A stretch of 64,000 nt of DNA from Stomoxys calcitrans (Eukaryota; Arthropoda; Insecta; Diptera; Muscidae), in NCBI RefSeq assembly GCF_963082655.1, contig NC_081553.1:34168882-34232881 (forward strand), written 5' to 3'. This document shows, in pieces, positions 42,246 through 53,260 of the stretch (within the stretch, counting starts at the first letter, position 1; each line of letters begins with the position of its first letter). The position numbers and the translations under genes are program-made. The notes below the pieces were generated by a model. That model was not told the origin of the DNA, ran no database searches, and was given only the letters and a program-made list of their open reading frames with translations.

Positions 42246-44475
42246 GTTTTGCTTTTATTGCAAACGTGTAACATTTCGCTTCAACATGTCGGACCCACCC
42301 CCTACCCCAATTTTCAAAAACGCCAGATCTCGAAGATGCGTGCACCGATTTAATTTGTATGCTATCTTATGGAACCCCAAAAACACGAAATTGGTATAAA
42401 ATTTTTGGGTCAAATAACCTGGGGGGACGCCCCATCCCAAAACCCACCCGGACGGACATGTTTAATGATTGGGACAATATGGGTATCAAATGAAAGGTTT
42501 TTAAGAGTAGAGTACGAACTTCATATACAAATTTCGCCCAAAGTGTACGGGGGGTGTCCTCCACTCTCAAAAAACCCCCCAAGAGGACTCTTTCATCGCG
42601 TTGGGCAATATGGGCATCAAATGAAAGGTATTTACAAGTAGAGTAAGAATCTGATATAATTTTTTTTCCTTTGTGTCTGGGGGTCCTCGCCACCCCCCAA
42701 AACCCTCCCGCACGGACATGTTTACCGATTGGGACAATATGGCTATCAAACGGATGGTATTTAAGAGTAGGGTACGAACATGGTATACAAATTTCGTTCA
42801 AAGTGTTCCAGGAAAGAAAGTGTTCAAAGAAACCCCCCAACAGCACTCTTTCACCGCTTTGGCCAATATGGGTATCAAATGAAAGGTATTTAAAAGAAGA
42901 GTAAGAATATGATATAAAAATGTATTCCTTGGTATCTGAAGCGGCTCTCCACCCCCCCAAAACTCTCCAACTGGGATTATTTACCAACTGAGACAATATG
43001 GATATCAAATGGAAGGTGTTTGGAAGTTGAGTACTCGTCTGTCATATAAATTTGGTCCAAGGTGTCTACGGGGCTTCCCCAACCCCAATTAGTCCTTAAT
43101 CGAGCATGAACCTCCAAGGTCACAAAATGGGTATCAAATGAAAGGTCTTTGGGATTTCACTACGAATCTGGTATACATATTTGGGATAGAGTCTGGGACC
43201 GGCCCACTCACTAAATTAAGGTCTATTGCAGAAGAGTTCAAATGTAATGTTAATATAAGGATTAAAGAATTTGGGTTACATCTAGCCGACCTACCTTTCA
43301 GCAGGACATGTATATCGCGACAATAAAGGACTGAAATAATTTGTTTTTTTGGTCTTAGCGTCGGAGGTAGCCACCCTCTTTTCCCAATAAAAACAACACC
43401 AAACTGTCATGTAGGACGACCGAGAATATATTGTACTCAAATCTAAGGACGTGGACCTTTGACCTACGGATCTTTAAAAATGTAGCATCTCAAGTGGTAG
43501 CTTTGAAATATGATTTCGAATGTAAATAACCAAAACAAACAAAAAATTAATTAGTGTGGATCTGAACTTGACCCGTTGCCCTAAATATCTTGATAACCAC
43601 CTTCAAAATACTTGACATTATAGGGCCAAACTAAATCGTGCTCTAACATGAGGCTGATATTATTTCAGGGTCCGCTCCCTAAATTCCCTTTAAAATGGCC
43701 ATTTTTTCATACTATGGCAATAAATAATAGGTATTTGGTGGTAGAAAACGAATTTGATATCCAATTTTAAGGCCAAGTGTTTGAGGGTCGTCTCACCTCA
43801 TTAACCCCCCTAAACCAATGGCTATTAGAGCTCAAATAAAAGAAATGTGAGAGTAGAGCACGATGCACTTTCAGGGCAAAGTGCGTGGTTGGCCTTCCCA
43901 CCCTAGATATTCCTTACGTGGACATACTTGTGGATTATGACAATAAGGGGCTCAAATCTGATATCTGTTTTATGACCAATTGTTTCAGGGACGCCTCATC
44001 TAAACTCCCCCTAAACCACACATATATACCGACTATAACAATATGTAACTCAAATGTGATTTTTGCGAATAGAGTATGAATCTGATATCCACTTTCGGGG
44101 CAAAGGGTTTGGTTGTTAGATCTAACATCCAAACTATAATGGGCGGACTCCCCTCTTACCTTATTTTCAAAAACTCCAGATCTTGGAGATGGTTGGGGCA
44201 ATTTAAAATTTTCTTTCAAAAAAAGATATTTGGTATCCTTATTTACGTTGGGATACGTAGGGGGCCGCGCCACCTCCAAAGCCCACTAAATGGAAATACA
44301 AACCAAATGATGTGTATTTGGGAGTAGAGCACCAATATGATATCCACATTGGGGCTAAATATCTGAAAGGCCGTGACAGTACCCCCAAACAGGACTTTGC
44401 TGACCGTACCAGTATAGGGCTCAAATAATATAAGAGAGTTAGAGAAGGCGCAGCGGAGCGGGCCCTACCCAGCTA
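42246..44475 (+). mobile_element. Family E element E1
   Basis: About ten loose units of 160-220 bases, each with GGGTATCAAATGAAAGGTAT, GAGTAGAGTACGAA-type sequence and CCACCCCCCAAAACCC-type tracts. It ends AGAAGGCGCAGCGGAGCGGG and CCCTACCCAGCTA. No coding sequence recognised; the open frames here are proline/glycine-rich artefacts of the tracts. Confidence 0.75.
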
Positions 44476-44515
44476 TTATATGTATATTATTTACATATTT
44501 TTTCTAAGGACTTCT

Positions 44516-44615
44516 GGCCTTACTCACAAAACTTTATGAAGCCTTAAAATGGGGTTATTTGACAGTTGTATTAAGAACATATTTCAAATCTACATTAAGT
44601 TTTGTGAATAAGGCC
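44516..44615. mobile_element. Family F short inverted-repeat element F1
   Basis: GGCCTTACTCACAAAACTT at the left and AAGTTTTGTGAATAAGGCC at the right form terminal inverted repeats about 100 bases apart. The interior is AT-rich with no coding capacity. Confidence 0.7.
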
Positions 44616-44624
44616 GTTTAAATT

Positions 44625-45660
44625 TCATGATATTTGTTTAAATGTACAAATAATGATCATTTAGGAAAATATTCAATCAAATGTGTAAATACAAATCTAC
44701 ACACAGTGGCATATGTCGATTTTTTGGTCAACTTAATGTTCCTAAAAACCTAACATTGAATTTTATGAGTAATGTTTCATTTTTTCCGTAGAGAAGATGT
44801 TATCTCTAAATGACTGACGCTTTTTTGACTTTATTTGTCCGATAAGCCCAATATTTATAATGTTTGAATGAGTTTCCTTTAAATTATGAAAGACTCTCAA
44901 GAAAGCTATGTCATCAATCTATTGGGAAGGGTGTGTATGTGTACAACAAACTATTCATTTATTAAAAAATATAATTTCCGCAAAACAAAAATTGTTTAAA
45001 GCAAATACTTTAATGCTATCAAAAAGGCGGCACAATATGAGTAATAATTTTTTTATAGATAAAATTGTGGATTTATTTATTTGTTCACAAATTATATTCG
45101 TCTCTGATGTATTTTCAACTTTTGCTGATATGTAATTAAAATTTTTCTAGACATTCCCTTCAACCAGTGGCAACTATTTATAACAAAAAAACGAAAATTA
45201 TTTAAAAACATAAGAAAAATTCAATGTCAAAATAATTTTGTCGCATGCTTAACTGTCTGCCAAACGTTTTGGAAATTTGTTGGCTATGTACCTCATAGAC
45301 AAGCGTAAATTATTAATAATGAACTCAGAAACATTGGCCTGTTTTTTTTTTCAAATAAACATTGAGGCCTATTTACTCATTCATATACACATTTGAGCCA
45401 TTATTAATTAATTTATGTGTTTTTAATAATTTTGTTAAAATATTTTTGGACAACTGTATTGAATTTAAAATACATCGAAAGCAATTTTCCTTATATTGTG
45501 TATTGTAATGTTCATCAATCTAGGAATGTCGACGAAGTGATGCTATAGAAAAAGAATCCAATAATGAAATTTTGCAAATAATTGAATTTATTCCAACTGA
45601 ATTTATTCCAAGTTTTAAAACCAACAAAAATAAAAGGCACTTGGGTGAGGGACACAATAC
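44625..45660. other. AT-rich spacer, nothing recognised
   Basis: Unusually AT-rich stretch between the family F element and SINE S7. No gene, tandem repeat or known family recognised. Confidence 0.4.
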
Positions 45661-45928
45661 CAGACATAATGAGTGCAGTCCAATTCAAGTTTTTAAGCTC
45701 AATGATAAGGGGCTTCCTTTTTATAGCCGAGTCCGAGCGGCGTGCCGCAGTGCGACACCTCTTTGGAGAGAAGTTTTACATGGCATAGTACCTCACAAAT
45801 GCTGCCAGCATTAAGAGAGGAAAACCCCGTTGAAAATGTTTTCTGATGGTCTCGCCAGGATTTGAATCCAGGCGTTCAGCGTCATAGGCGGACTTGCTAA
45901 CCTCTGCGTTACGGTGGCCTCTAACATT
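45661..45928 (-). mobile_element. tRNA-derived SINE copy S7, tail truncated
   Basis: Minus-oriented: body from ATGAGTGCAGTCC through GGCGTGCCGCAGTGCGACAC to the head, with B box complement GGATTTGAATCC and A box complement at about 45903-45915. The conserved GGGCAAAATTTGC tail is missing. It sits in LINE relic L5 next to AACATTGTCATTATC. Confidence 0.85.
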
Positions 45929-47650
45929 GTCATTATCAATTTCGCTTCTAAATGATTCCGAAACTTCAACTAATGCCCTAACGCAACTATGATGGGCACG
46001 AAACCCGGCTTGTCTATCGGACAACAAAGATTCATGGTGGAGATATACGGACATTTGTTTATGCAAAATCTTCTCGAAAATTTTCGAGAGGAAACATAAT
46101 ATAGAAATCGGATGGAAATCATTATTCGATTTAGGGATTGATATTATATATGCACTGGTGATTAGAATTGAATTAGACAGATGAGTTAAATATGATAGAA
46201 GGTAAGGAACTAATATTCAATAGAATCTTGGGTCAATGTTATCGGGACCAATAGCATTTGACTTGACTGATCTAAGACAATGTAAAACTTCGTGGTGCGA
46301 TACACATATAAACTCAAAACTGCAATCAACATTTGTGCTTTCCGAAAGACTTTTAGTGGCTTAGTAAAATGTCGAGTCAATATCTAAAGTCGGAATATAA
46401 ACAAAAGTATCATTCAATTCATTTATATCACCATGAAAATTAGAAATTGCCTTGTATTTTCCAATCCCGATATCATTTATAGCCCTCCACTTGCCGTTCG
46501 CGTCTAACACAGAATAATATCGTAATTTTGCATCACTAATGAGTGCATCACCTATTAGTGTCTTGGTAAAAACTCGAGTCTATATCTGTAGGTGGGAATA
46601 TTAACAAAAGTTTCATTCAATTCATTTATATCACCATGGTGATTAGAAATTGCCTCAAGAAACCCTCCACTTGCCTTTCCTGCCTAACGTCGTAAAATAT
46701 TTGCATGAGTAAAATCGTAATTTTGCATCACAAATGAGTGCATTAACTTTATTGCATGTCGTGCGAAATTTCCCATGATGTTCAGGCGTTTTAAAACGTT
46801 TCCACCTGGAGTAGGCTAGGTTCCGGTAACGAATAAAATTCCTAATATTGTAATAAAACCAAGGCTTAGTATCCGATTTCTTCATCTTAGTCCAAATGGG
46901 GACTGCTGCATCATAGATACGTCCAATGTTATCTTGAAGTAAGCTACATTTCTCATCGATAGATATAAGATCATATATTCCATTCCAATAGACTTCCTGA
47001 TTCATTACATTTCTCATCGATAGATATAAGATCATATATCCCATTCCAATAGACTTCCTGAATCATTTCATCTAAGGCAGAATAGTCAACATTTTTGAAG
47101 CCACGGAACGAAACCTTCTCCATTGTCTTTGACACAGTGAAATTGTAAGCCAGATTAATCAAATCTTGTCTTGAGAAACAAGGGGCAGATATTTGGTCAT
47201 AGAGCGAAATATTAGAAATATTATTCACAAAGAACATATCCAAAAGGGTATTAACAGCTGACGAAAAATGAACGGAGTTTCTAGAATTGGTAGAGGAGAG
47301 ACCCAGTTCTAACATATTGTCCGTCAATTTAGATTCTATATGAATACTGGAATTAAAGTCCCCAGCTATTATAACATCATTATATCCCAATGTTATGGCC
47401 TCTTAGACGTTATGAATTTGATTCAAATCTATTGCATTGTTTGGACGGTAGATACAACCAATCAAGATTTTTTTCAAGTTAGATAAAAGCTCCACGTTTG
47501 ATCCTCCGGATTCGATTTTAATCGGAATTTGGCTTTTAACGTGTTCCTTGCATATATTGCAACACCACCTCCACGACGTTCTCTATCAGATCCGAATACA
47601 GTATATCCACCCAAGTTTATCAAGTTATTACAAATCATTTTATATTGACG
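45929..47650 (-). pseudogene. LINE relic with endonuclease and reverse-transcriptase pieces
   Basis: Read on the minus strand from 47650: GGYTVFGSDRERRGGGVAIY and DVIIAGDFNSS are endonuclease-domain (APE type) motifs. FFVNNISNISLYDQISAPCF follows, then KPWFYYNIRNFIRYRNLAYS. Near 46070-45940 QMSVYLHHESLLSDRQAGFR and AHHSCVRALVEVSE give the start of the reverse transcriptase. Stops, a 61-base duplication and a partial repeat at 46380/46570 show decay. Jockey/CR1-like by motif; not assigned further. Confidence 0.72.
46946..47067. repeat. 61-bp tandem duplication inside LINE relic
   Basis: ACATTTCTCATCGATAGAT starts at 46946 and again at 47007; each unit ends with ATAGACTTCCTGA-type sequence. 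61 is not a multiple of 3, so the duplication breaks the LINE frame. Confidence 0.92.
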
Positions 47651-48733
47651 TCAGTTGTAAACGTGGCTCTATGTTTAATTCTTTATTGATTACAAAATCG
47701 TTTCGGTGATACTTTACTCCCTTGAATATTTTTTTTTAACAACAAAAAATTAAATGGCAACTACAATCAATTATATCCACATTGCTAACAAATTAAAAAT
47801 AATTCTAGTAATGTGTTTATCAAAGAATTTGTAAAAGCATCATGTGCCATACATCATTCATGTATGAATTTGGAAATAACATTTCCCATAAACACACATT
47901 AGGAAGATCTTTTTCTTCTACAATGCATAGTAATGATAAATGTAAACATACTAATGAACAAATAATAAACGCGTGAATATATGCATTATATATCAAACAT
48001 TCAAACATATCTATACAACTAACTATATAAGTAGTATATCTTAGAGCAAAACATTCCAAAGACATTACGTAAAATTAAGGCATTCAGCTGGCAACCATAG
48101 AACAAAAGAAAAAAAAAACACCAAATAAAAATTTGTTTTTGGATTTATTGGGGAAAGTGAGTAGAGCGTTCCTTGCAAAATTCTAACACGCTCTTGAGAA
48201 CATCGAAATCTTCATCTTCTTAATCTAAAATTTCCTGTAGTCAAGTAACATAAGTACTCGTAATGTGAATGAATAGTTTGTGTTCTATTCAGTTTTTGTT
48301 CTCCGTTTCATTTTTTTGTGAAAAAAATTCTTCTCCAACATTAAGTGAAATTGCAAATTTAAATAATAATTCACATAATAAAAAGTAATAACGTTTATAT
48401 CTGTAGACAAATGTGGAACGTGTGTTTGACAACGATGTGCAAACTAAATCTTTATTAGACTGACTATATATGTTTGTCGTATGTGGCGTGTGTTCTTTCT
48501 CTCTCTCGATATTGGTGGTGGTGGTTATCATCGCTGGATGTATGACTATCTTAAGCGTTTTCTTCCTGTGCGAGCTGTTACTAATTGTAGTGGTTTGAAC
48601 TGTAAGACTTGAATGAATTTCATGAAGAAGGATAGATAATCTATTCATAAATCTACATGATAATGCTGGACTATATAAATCAAACAATCATATGCATTGA
48701 AGGTTTTCTTATGCACTGTTAGTGATGGAGAAA
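47651..48733. other. AT-rich spacer, no gene recognised
   Basis: 48500-48530 has CTCTCTCTCGATATTGG and a GGTGGTGGTGG run. Minus-strand open frames here have no domain features. Confidence 0.4.
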
Positions 48734-48735
48734 TA

Positions 48736-48982
48736 AAGGGTGATTTTTTTGAGGTTAGGATTTTCATGCATTAGTATTTGACAGATCACGTGGGATTTCA
48801 GACATGGTGTCAAAGAGAAAGATGCTCAGTATGCTTTGACATTTCATCATGAATAGACTTACTAACGAGCAACGCTTGCAAATCATTGAATTTTATTACC
48901 AAAATCAGTGTTCGGTATGAAATCCCACGTGATCTGTCAAATACTAATGCATGAAAATCCTAACCTCAAAAAAATCACCCTT
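48736..48982. mobile_element. Fold-back element, second copy (247 bp, unequal arms)
   Basis: TA at 48734-48735 and 48983-48984. The left arm matches the 829-1010 arm to about 48916. The right arm keeps only the outer 65 bases (GAAATCCCACGTGATCTGTC to TCACCCTT). The transposase fragment found in the other copy is deleted. Confidence 0.9.
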
Positions 48983-49060
48983 TAGGTAACACTTTTTGAA
49001 AACCTTTTAGAAAGTATTTACTGCAATAAACCGGTTCAGTGATTCTAATATCAGATTATG

Positions 49061-49200
49061 CTGAAGCGCCACGGTAAGTGGAATAGTAGGGAGCATGGAT
49101 CACCAGTTATGTGGTTGCTGTGCATTCGATTCCTATTTTTTTAAGTCGCTACTGTGGACAAAAATTTTTTGAGTCGGATTTCAGACCTAAAATGTGGTGA
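49061..49200 (+). mobile_element. Second tRNA-like SINE relic (SINE2 copy 2)
   Basis: GCCACGGTAAGTGGAATAG, GCATTCGATTCC (B-box-like) and AAGTCGCTACTGTGG match the order of motifs at 34113-34280. Degenerate. Confidence 0.4.
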
Positions 49201-49434
49201 AAGGTTCTATCTTCCATGTTCTTAGAACTTCTCAAGAAGCTTTAGATTTGTACAATAGTGCACTCACTGCTTCGGATGTACAAATTATCATTTCACAGTT
49301 TGATGAAAGTAATTACTTAAACTTATGCATGTAATTACTGTAAACTCACTTCCCTTGTAATTTAAAGAAACAGAAATTAACTAAGTTCATTCACTTCAAT
49401 CTAGCAAATTGCGTGCAATTCTGTAAGGTACTTA

Positions 49435-49461
49435 CAGCGGTCAAAAAAAGTATTCATCATT
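49435..49461 (+). repeat. Tc1 left terminal repeat, outer copy
   Basis: CAGCGGTCAAAAAAAGTATT plus CATCATT. Exact inverse of 51049-51075. The inner direct copy, AAAAAAGTATTCATCATT-type, is at 49637-49656. Confidence 0.93.
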
Positions 49462-49784
49462 AGCAAAATTGATAATAAATTCACTTATTTTAGGTAATTG
49501 AAGAAAATTTAAAGTAAACAAATAATGCAGTTTTATGCAATAGTTTATTTTTCGTAATATGTTTTAAAATAAATTCAAAAAATAAATTTAATTAGCGCAA
49601 AAAATGCAATTTTATATAATAACACCAAAAACAGAACAAAAAAAGTATTCATCATTGATGTGCTATCATCAAAGTCAAATTCAAATATTATTTGGGAATC
49701 CCCCTTTTCTGTTTTATTTAGTAAAGGAGGCTTTGCCCTTGACAGCAAATATTTAATTTCATTGAAAATATAGTTTTTGTCAAA

Positions 49785-50777
49785 ATGGGTCGTAAGCAAA
49801 ACGAGGTTTCTGATGAGGTAAAAGTTTTGATAATAAAACACCACAGGAATGGTTTAACTCAAAAAACTATCAGTGAAATATTAAATAGACCACGATCTAC
49901 TATACAATCCATCATCAGAAAGTGGACAGAAACGAAAACTGTTGACAATAAACCAAGATCTGGTCGACCAAAAGCACTTTCAGTTGGAGATGTGCGTTGG
50001 CTAGTGCGGCAAGTTCAGAAAACTCCGAAGACAAATGCGACCATTCTTCGTAAAAACACTATGGAATATTTAGGGAAGGAAGTTACTACACAAACAATTC
50101 GAAATACACTCAAAAGGCATAGTTACAGAGGAAGAACTGCACGTAAGAAGCCCTTTATAAATAAAATAAACCGAGTGAAAAGGCTAAACTTCGGAAAAAT
50201 GTATGTAAAACAGCCCGAATCATTTTCGAAAACAGTCATTTTTGCAGACGAGAGCAAGTTTAATCTTTTTGGGTGCGATGGAAAGGTCATAGTGTACAGA
50301 AAACCAAATACAGAGCTTGAAGAACGAAACACAGTTGCTACTGTAAAACATGGTGGAGGTGGTTTAATGGTTTGGGGGTGTATGGCGGCTTCAGGAGCGG
50401 GAAATCTTGAAATTATTAATGGAGTAATGGATCATAAGTATTACATTGACATTTTAAAGAGGAATTTAAAAGATAGTGCTGTAAAACTTGGGCTTGGTAA
50501 TAACTTTCAATATTATCAAGATAATGACCCCAAACATTCTGCTTTAAATACCAAGATGTGGATGCTGTATAACTGCCCCAAAGTCATTAAAACTCCTCCA
50601 CAAAGTCCCGACTTGAACCCAATTGAACATCTTTGGGAACATCTCGAACGCAAATTGAGAACGCGCAATTTTTCGAGCAAGAGTCAAATGCAACAGGTGA
50701 TAATGGAGGAATGGACTAATATAGACCAAAATATAACCGCTAAATTAGTCCAATCGATGTCAAACTGTTTAAAATAA
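49785..50777 (+). CDS. Tc1-type DD34E transposase, intact (330 aa)
   Basis: Cuts the transposon out and inserts it at TA sites; acts in the nucleus. ATG at 49785 follows GTCAAA, and the stop is at 50775-50777. Residues 10-45 form a first helix-turn-helix (LTQKTISEILNRPRSTIQSI). SGRPKAL at 59-65 is the AT-hook-like linker, and residues 66-115 a second DNA-binding domain. The catalytic triad is Asp155 in FADES, Asp246 in YQDNDPKHSA and Glu281 in PQSPDLNPIEHLW, with exactly 34 residues between the last two. GGGGLMVWGCM (190-200) is the conserved glycine-rich box. 330 residues is within the usual Tc1 range (about 340). No frameshift, stop or missing key residue. Activity is inferred, not shown. 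Confidence 0.97.
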   Translation: MGRKQNEVSDEVKVLIIKHHRNGLTQKTISEILNRPRSTIQSIIRKWTETKTVDNKPRSGRPKALSVGDVRWLVRQVQKTPKTNATILRKNTMEYLGKEVTTQTIRNTLKRHSYRGRTARKKPFINKINRVKRLNFGKMYVKQPESFSKTVIFADESKFNLFGCDGKVIVYRKPNTELEERNTVATVKHGGGGLMVWGCMAASGAGNLEIINGVMDHKYYIDILKRNLKDSAVKLGLGNNFQYYQDNDPKHSALNTKMWMLYNCPKVIKTPPQSPDLNPIEHLWEHLERKLRTRNFSSKSQMQQVIMEEWTNIDQNITAKLVQSMSNCLK

Positions 50778-50915
50778 GTTATAAGACGCGGTGGTCGAAT
50801 AACAAAGTATTAATTTTTTTAAATTATGTTATTTATTTTTTTGTTTTTTTGCAATGATGAATACTTTTTTTGTTTAATTTTTTGTGTTCAGCTGTAAAAT
50901 GGCCCTTTTTGTTCC

Positions 50916-50921
50916 AATAAA
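50916..50921 (+). terminator. Polyadenylation signal of the transposase gene
   Basis: AATAAA about 140 bases after the stop codon, within the right end of the transposon. Confidence 0.5.
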
Positions 50922-51048
50922 TACTATTTTTTTTCTTTAAAAACAATGAAATTGTGTACATATATATCACACAAGCACTACTGCATCATTAGTTTAATAT
51001 GTTTTTATTCCAATTGTCTTTTGTAGACTTATTAAAAAAAAAACATTG

Positions 51049-51075
51049 AATGATGAATACTTTTTTTGACCGCTG
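51049..51075 (-). repeat. Tc1 right terminal repeat, outer copy
   Basis: AATGATGAATACTTTTTTTG plus ACCGCTG. The inner copy is at 50853-50872, giving the two-fold repeat at this end. Confidence 0.93.
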
Positions 51076-51094
51076 TATGTAACTTGAGGTATGG

Positions 51095-52780
51095 CTTTGT
51101 AAAGTAATGCATTTTTCGGATCTCGACGGTGTTGTCTTTGTAAGTGTTCTTCGACGCTTGCTCGTCCACTACGCAACATTTTCAACCTTGCTTAACGTGC
51201 GGGAGTTTTCCCAGTGCGTTGGAAGGTTGTAAACGTTCAGCCCATCCCCAAAAAAAGGTGGGACGAACAACCCTGCGAATTACCGGCCAATTGCGATATG
51301 CTCGGCGCTCACCAAGGTTATGGTTATGGTTAACCACCATTTTGTCAGATATTTGGAGTCCAATATCATACTTAGCGACCAACAGTATGGGTTCCGCAGA
51401 AATTGCTCTACGGGAGACCTAATGGCATTTTTGTCGGAACGATGGAGTTTCTCTATCCACCTGATTGGTGAGTGTAAGGTCGTGGCTCTGGATATATCCA
51501 AGGCATTTGATAGGGTCTGGCACGGAGCACTTTTATCAAAGCTTGTCGCTTTTGGAGTCGGTAATAACTTCGTTCAATTTATATCGAGCTTTCTCAGAGA
51601 TCGCACTATACGAGTTGTTGTAGATGGGTTCTCATCAGATGAGTATATATTGACCGCAGGTATGGCACAAGGCTCTGCCCTTTCCCCTTTCCTTTTTCTT
51701 ATTTTCATTGACGATCTATTGGGTCAGACTTCGAATCCAGTCTACTCATTTGCCGATGACAGTAGTCTGTGTCATTCATATTGGGTTGCCCAAAAAGTAA
51801 TTGCGGATCTTTCATATAGTCGGCGTTGACAAATTTTTTCACAGCTTGTGACTCTGTAATTGCATTCTTTCTTCTGTCAGTTATCAGCTGTTATTTTTAG
51901 TTTGCTTTAGAAAAAAAGTGTAAAAAAAGTATATTTGATTAAAGTTCATTCTAAGTTTTATTAAAAATGTATTTACTTTCTTTTAAAAAAATCCGCAATT
52001 ACTTTTTGGGCAAATAATATTTATTCGACCATAGGCCCAGTCCTCAAGAAATTATGGACAGGAGGCGGATTATGGATTAGACGCTCTCCCAGGATTTGTT
52101 GGCCATTTCCGAGTGGGGTAGAATGAACAGAGTAGACTTTAACGCACCGAAGACGCAGTGCTGTTTCTTGTCTTACAAGCGATTCACTGACCCACTTCAA
52201 TCGTCGATATCTATCGACGGTATAGATATTGAACAATCAGATGCTCTTATGTTCTGGGCATGTCCGCTGGCCAAAACACGTATTCGAAGTGTCGAAAGAA
52301 GCATTCAAATGTTTGGGCTTTCTTAAGCGGTACAAGAAATATTTCGTCTCTTCTGATCTTCTCAATATCTATACTACCTACATCAGGTCGAGGATGGAAT
52401 ATAACTCTCATATATGGGCAGAAGCTTCAAAATCATCCTTGGAGCTATTTGACCGGGTTCAACGAAGAGCGATGTGTTGATTGGGGACAGTAGGGTATCC
52501 AACTCTATTGCATCTCTTGAACATCGTCGGAATGTGGGTAGCGTTGTATTGCTCTATCGTTATTTTCATGATGTGTGTTCCAGGGATATTCGTCTTCTTA
52601 TTCCTGACGTTAATTGATTGGCCAGTCGACCGATCCATGCATTACCGAGATAATTCATTTTTCGCCCGAACCATTCGTATGTGAAATCGACTTCCGGCTA
52701 ATATCTTTCCCACCGACATTGACGTTCAGAAATTTAAGACTGATATCAATAAACACTACTCCCTCTTCCCCTACTACTAA
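51095..52780 (+). pseudogene. LINE reverse-transcriptase relic, split by mariner MITE
   Basis: In order: RAGVFPVRWKVVNVQPIPKK, ANYRPIAICSALTKV, QQYGFRRNCSTGD, VVALDISKAFDRVWHGALL (motif A), GMAQGSALSPFLFLIFIDD (motif B) and SFADDSSLCHS (catalytic FADD box). After the MITE (51781-52013) it continues as WGRMNRVDFNAPKTQCC, LGFLKRYKKYFVSSDLL and YIRSRMEYNSHIWAEAS. The 3' part drifts through several frames to AATAAA near 52780. All catalytic boxes are recognisable, but frameshifts and the insertion inactivate it. Confidence 0.85.
51781..52013 (+). mobile_element. Mariner MITE M4, right end damaged
   Basis: Left TTGGGTTGCCCAAAAAGTAA after TA (51779-51780); the right end stops at TTTTTGGGCAA, lacking the last CCCAA. 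Inserted directly after the FADD box of the LINE relic. The LINE frame reads on into the MITE for 17 residues before a stop. Confidence 0.88.
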
Positions 52781-52784
52781 ATAA

Positions 52785-53260
52785 AGCTTTTAATGGCTTC
52801 AGATCCTTAATCGGGAGATCGGTCTATATGGCAGCTTTATGTAATTATGGACGATCTAATCCATATTTAGGTCAGATGTCGGGAGGCTTAAAATAACCCA
52901 TTGTTGCAAATTTCAGCGAAATCGGGTAATAAATAAAGCCTTTATGGTCTTCAGAGCCTTTATCGGGAGATCGGTCTATATGGCAACTATATCTAAAGCC
53001 TTAAACTATTCACCGTTTCCGCACTCACATTTCAGCAAAATCGGATGAAATATAAAGTTTTTTTGGGCATTAGACGCTTTATCGGAAAATCGGTCTATAT
53101 ACCAGCTATATTCAAATATGGTCCGATTTGGCCCTTTCATGAGCCTAACCAACGTGCATAAAAAAAATTATCTGTGCCAAATTTAACCTCAATATCTCAA
53201 TTTTTGAAGGCTCTAGAGTGATTACAACAGATGGACGGACAGACAGACTCGTATATCCAC
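52785..53260 (-). mobile_element. Family D element D3, truncated
   Basis: Units with TCGGGAGATCGGTCTATATG and CAGCGAAATCGGGTAATAAA. Ends in the GATGGACGGACAGACAGAC run at 53229-53247. Both termini are missing. Confidence 0.75.

Larger units (their letters stand above)
49435..51075 (+). mobile_element. Complete Tc1-type transposon with IR/DR ends
   Basis: 1641 bases, flanked by TA at 49433-49434 and 51076-51077. The outer ends match over 27 bases (CAGCGGTCAAAAAAAGTATT and on). A 20-base version recurs about 200 bases inside each end (49637-49656, 50853-50872), so each end carries two binding-site-like direct repeats, the IR/DR plan known from Sleeping Beauty, Minos relatives and S-type elements. 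It contains one intact transposase gene. No obvious damage; potentially autonomous. Confidence 0.95.

Noticed and set aside
42367..43008. 213-residue open frame on the minus strand
   Set aside because: It is a reading of family E repeat units (G/P-rich tracts) with no domain and a periodic structure.
48289..48687. 132-residue minus-strand frame
   Set aside because: Low-complexity Thr/Ser and Asn-rich translation of spacer DNA, no motif.
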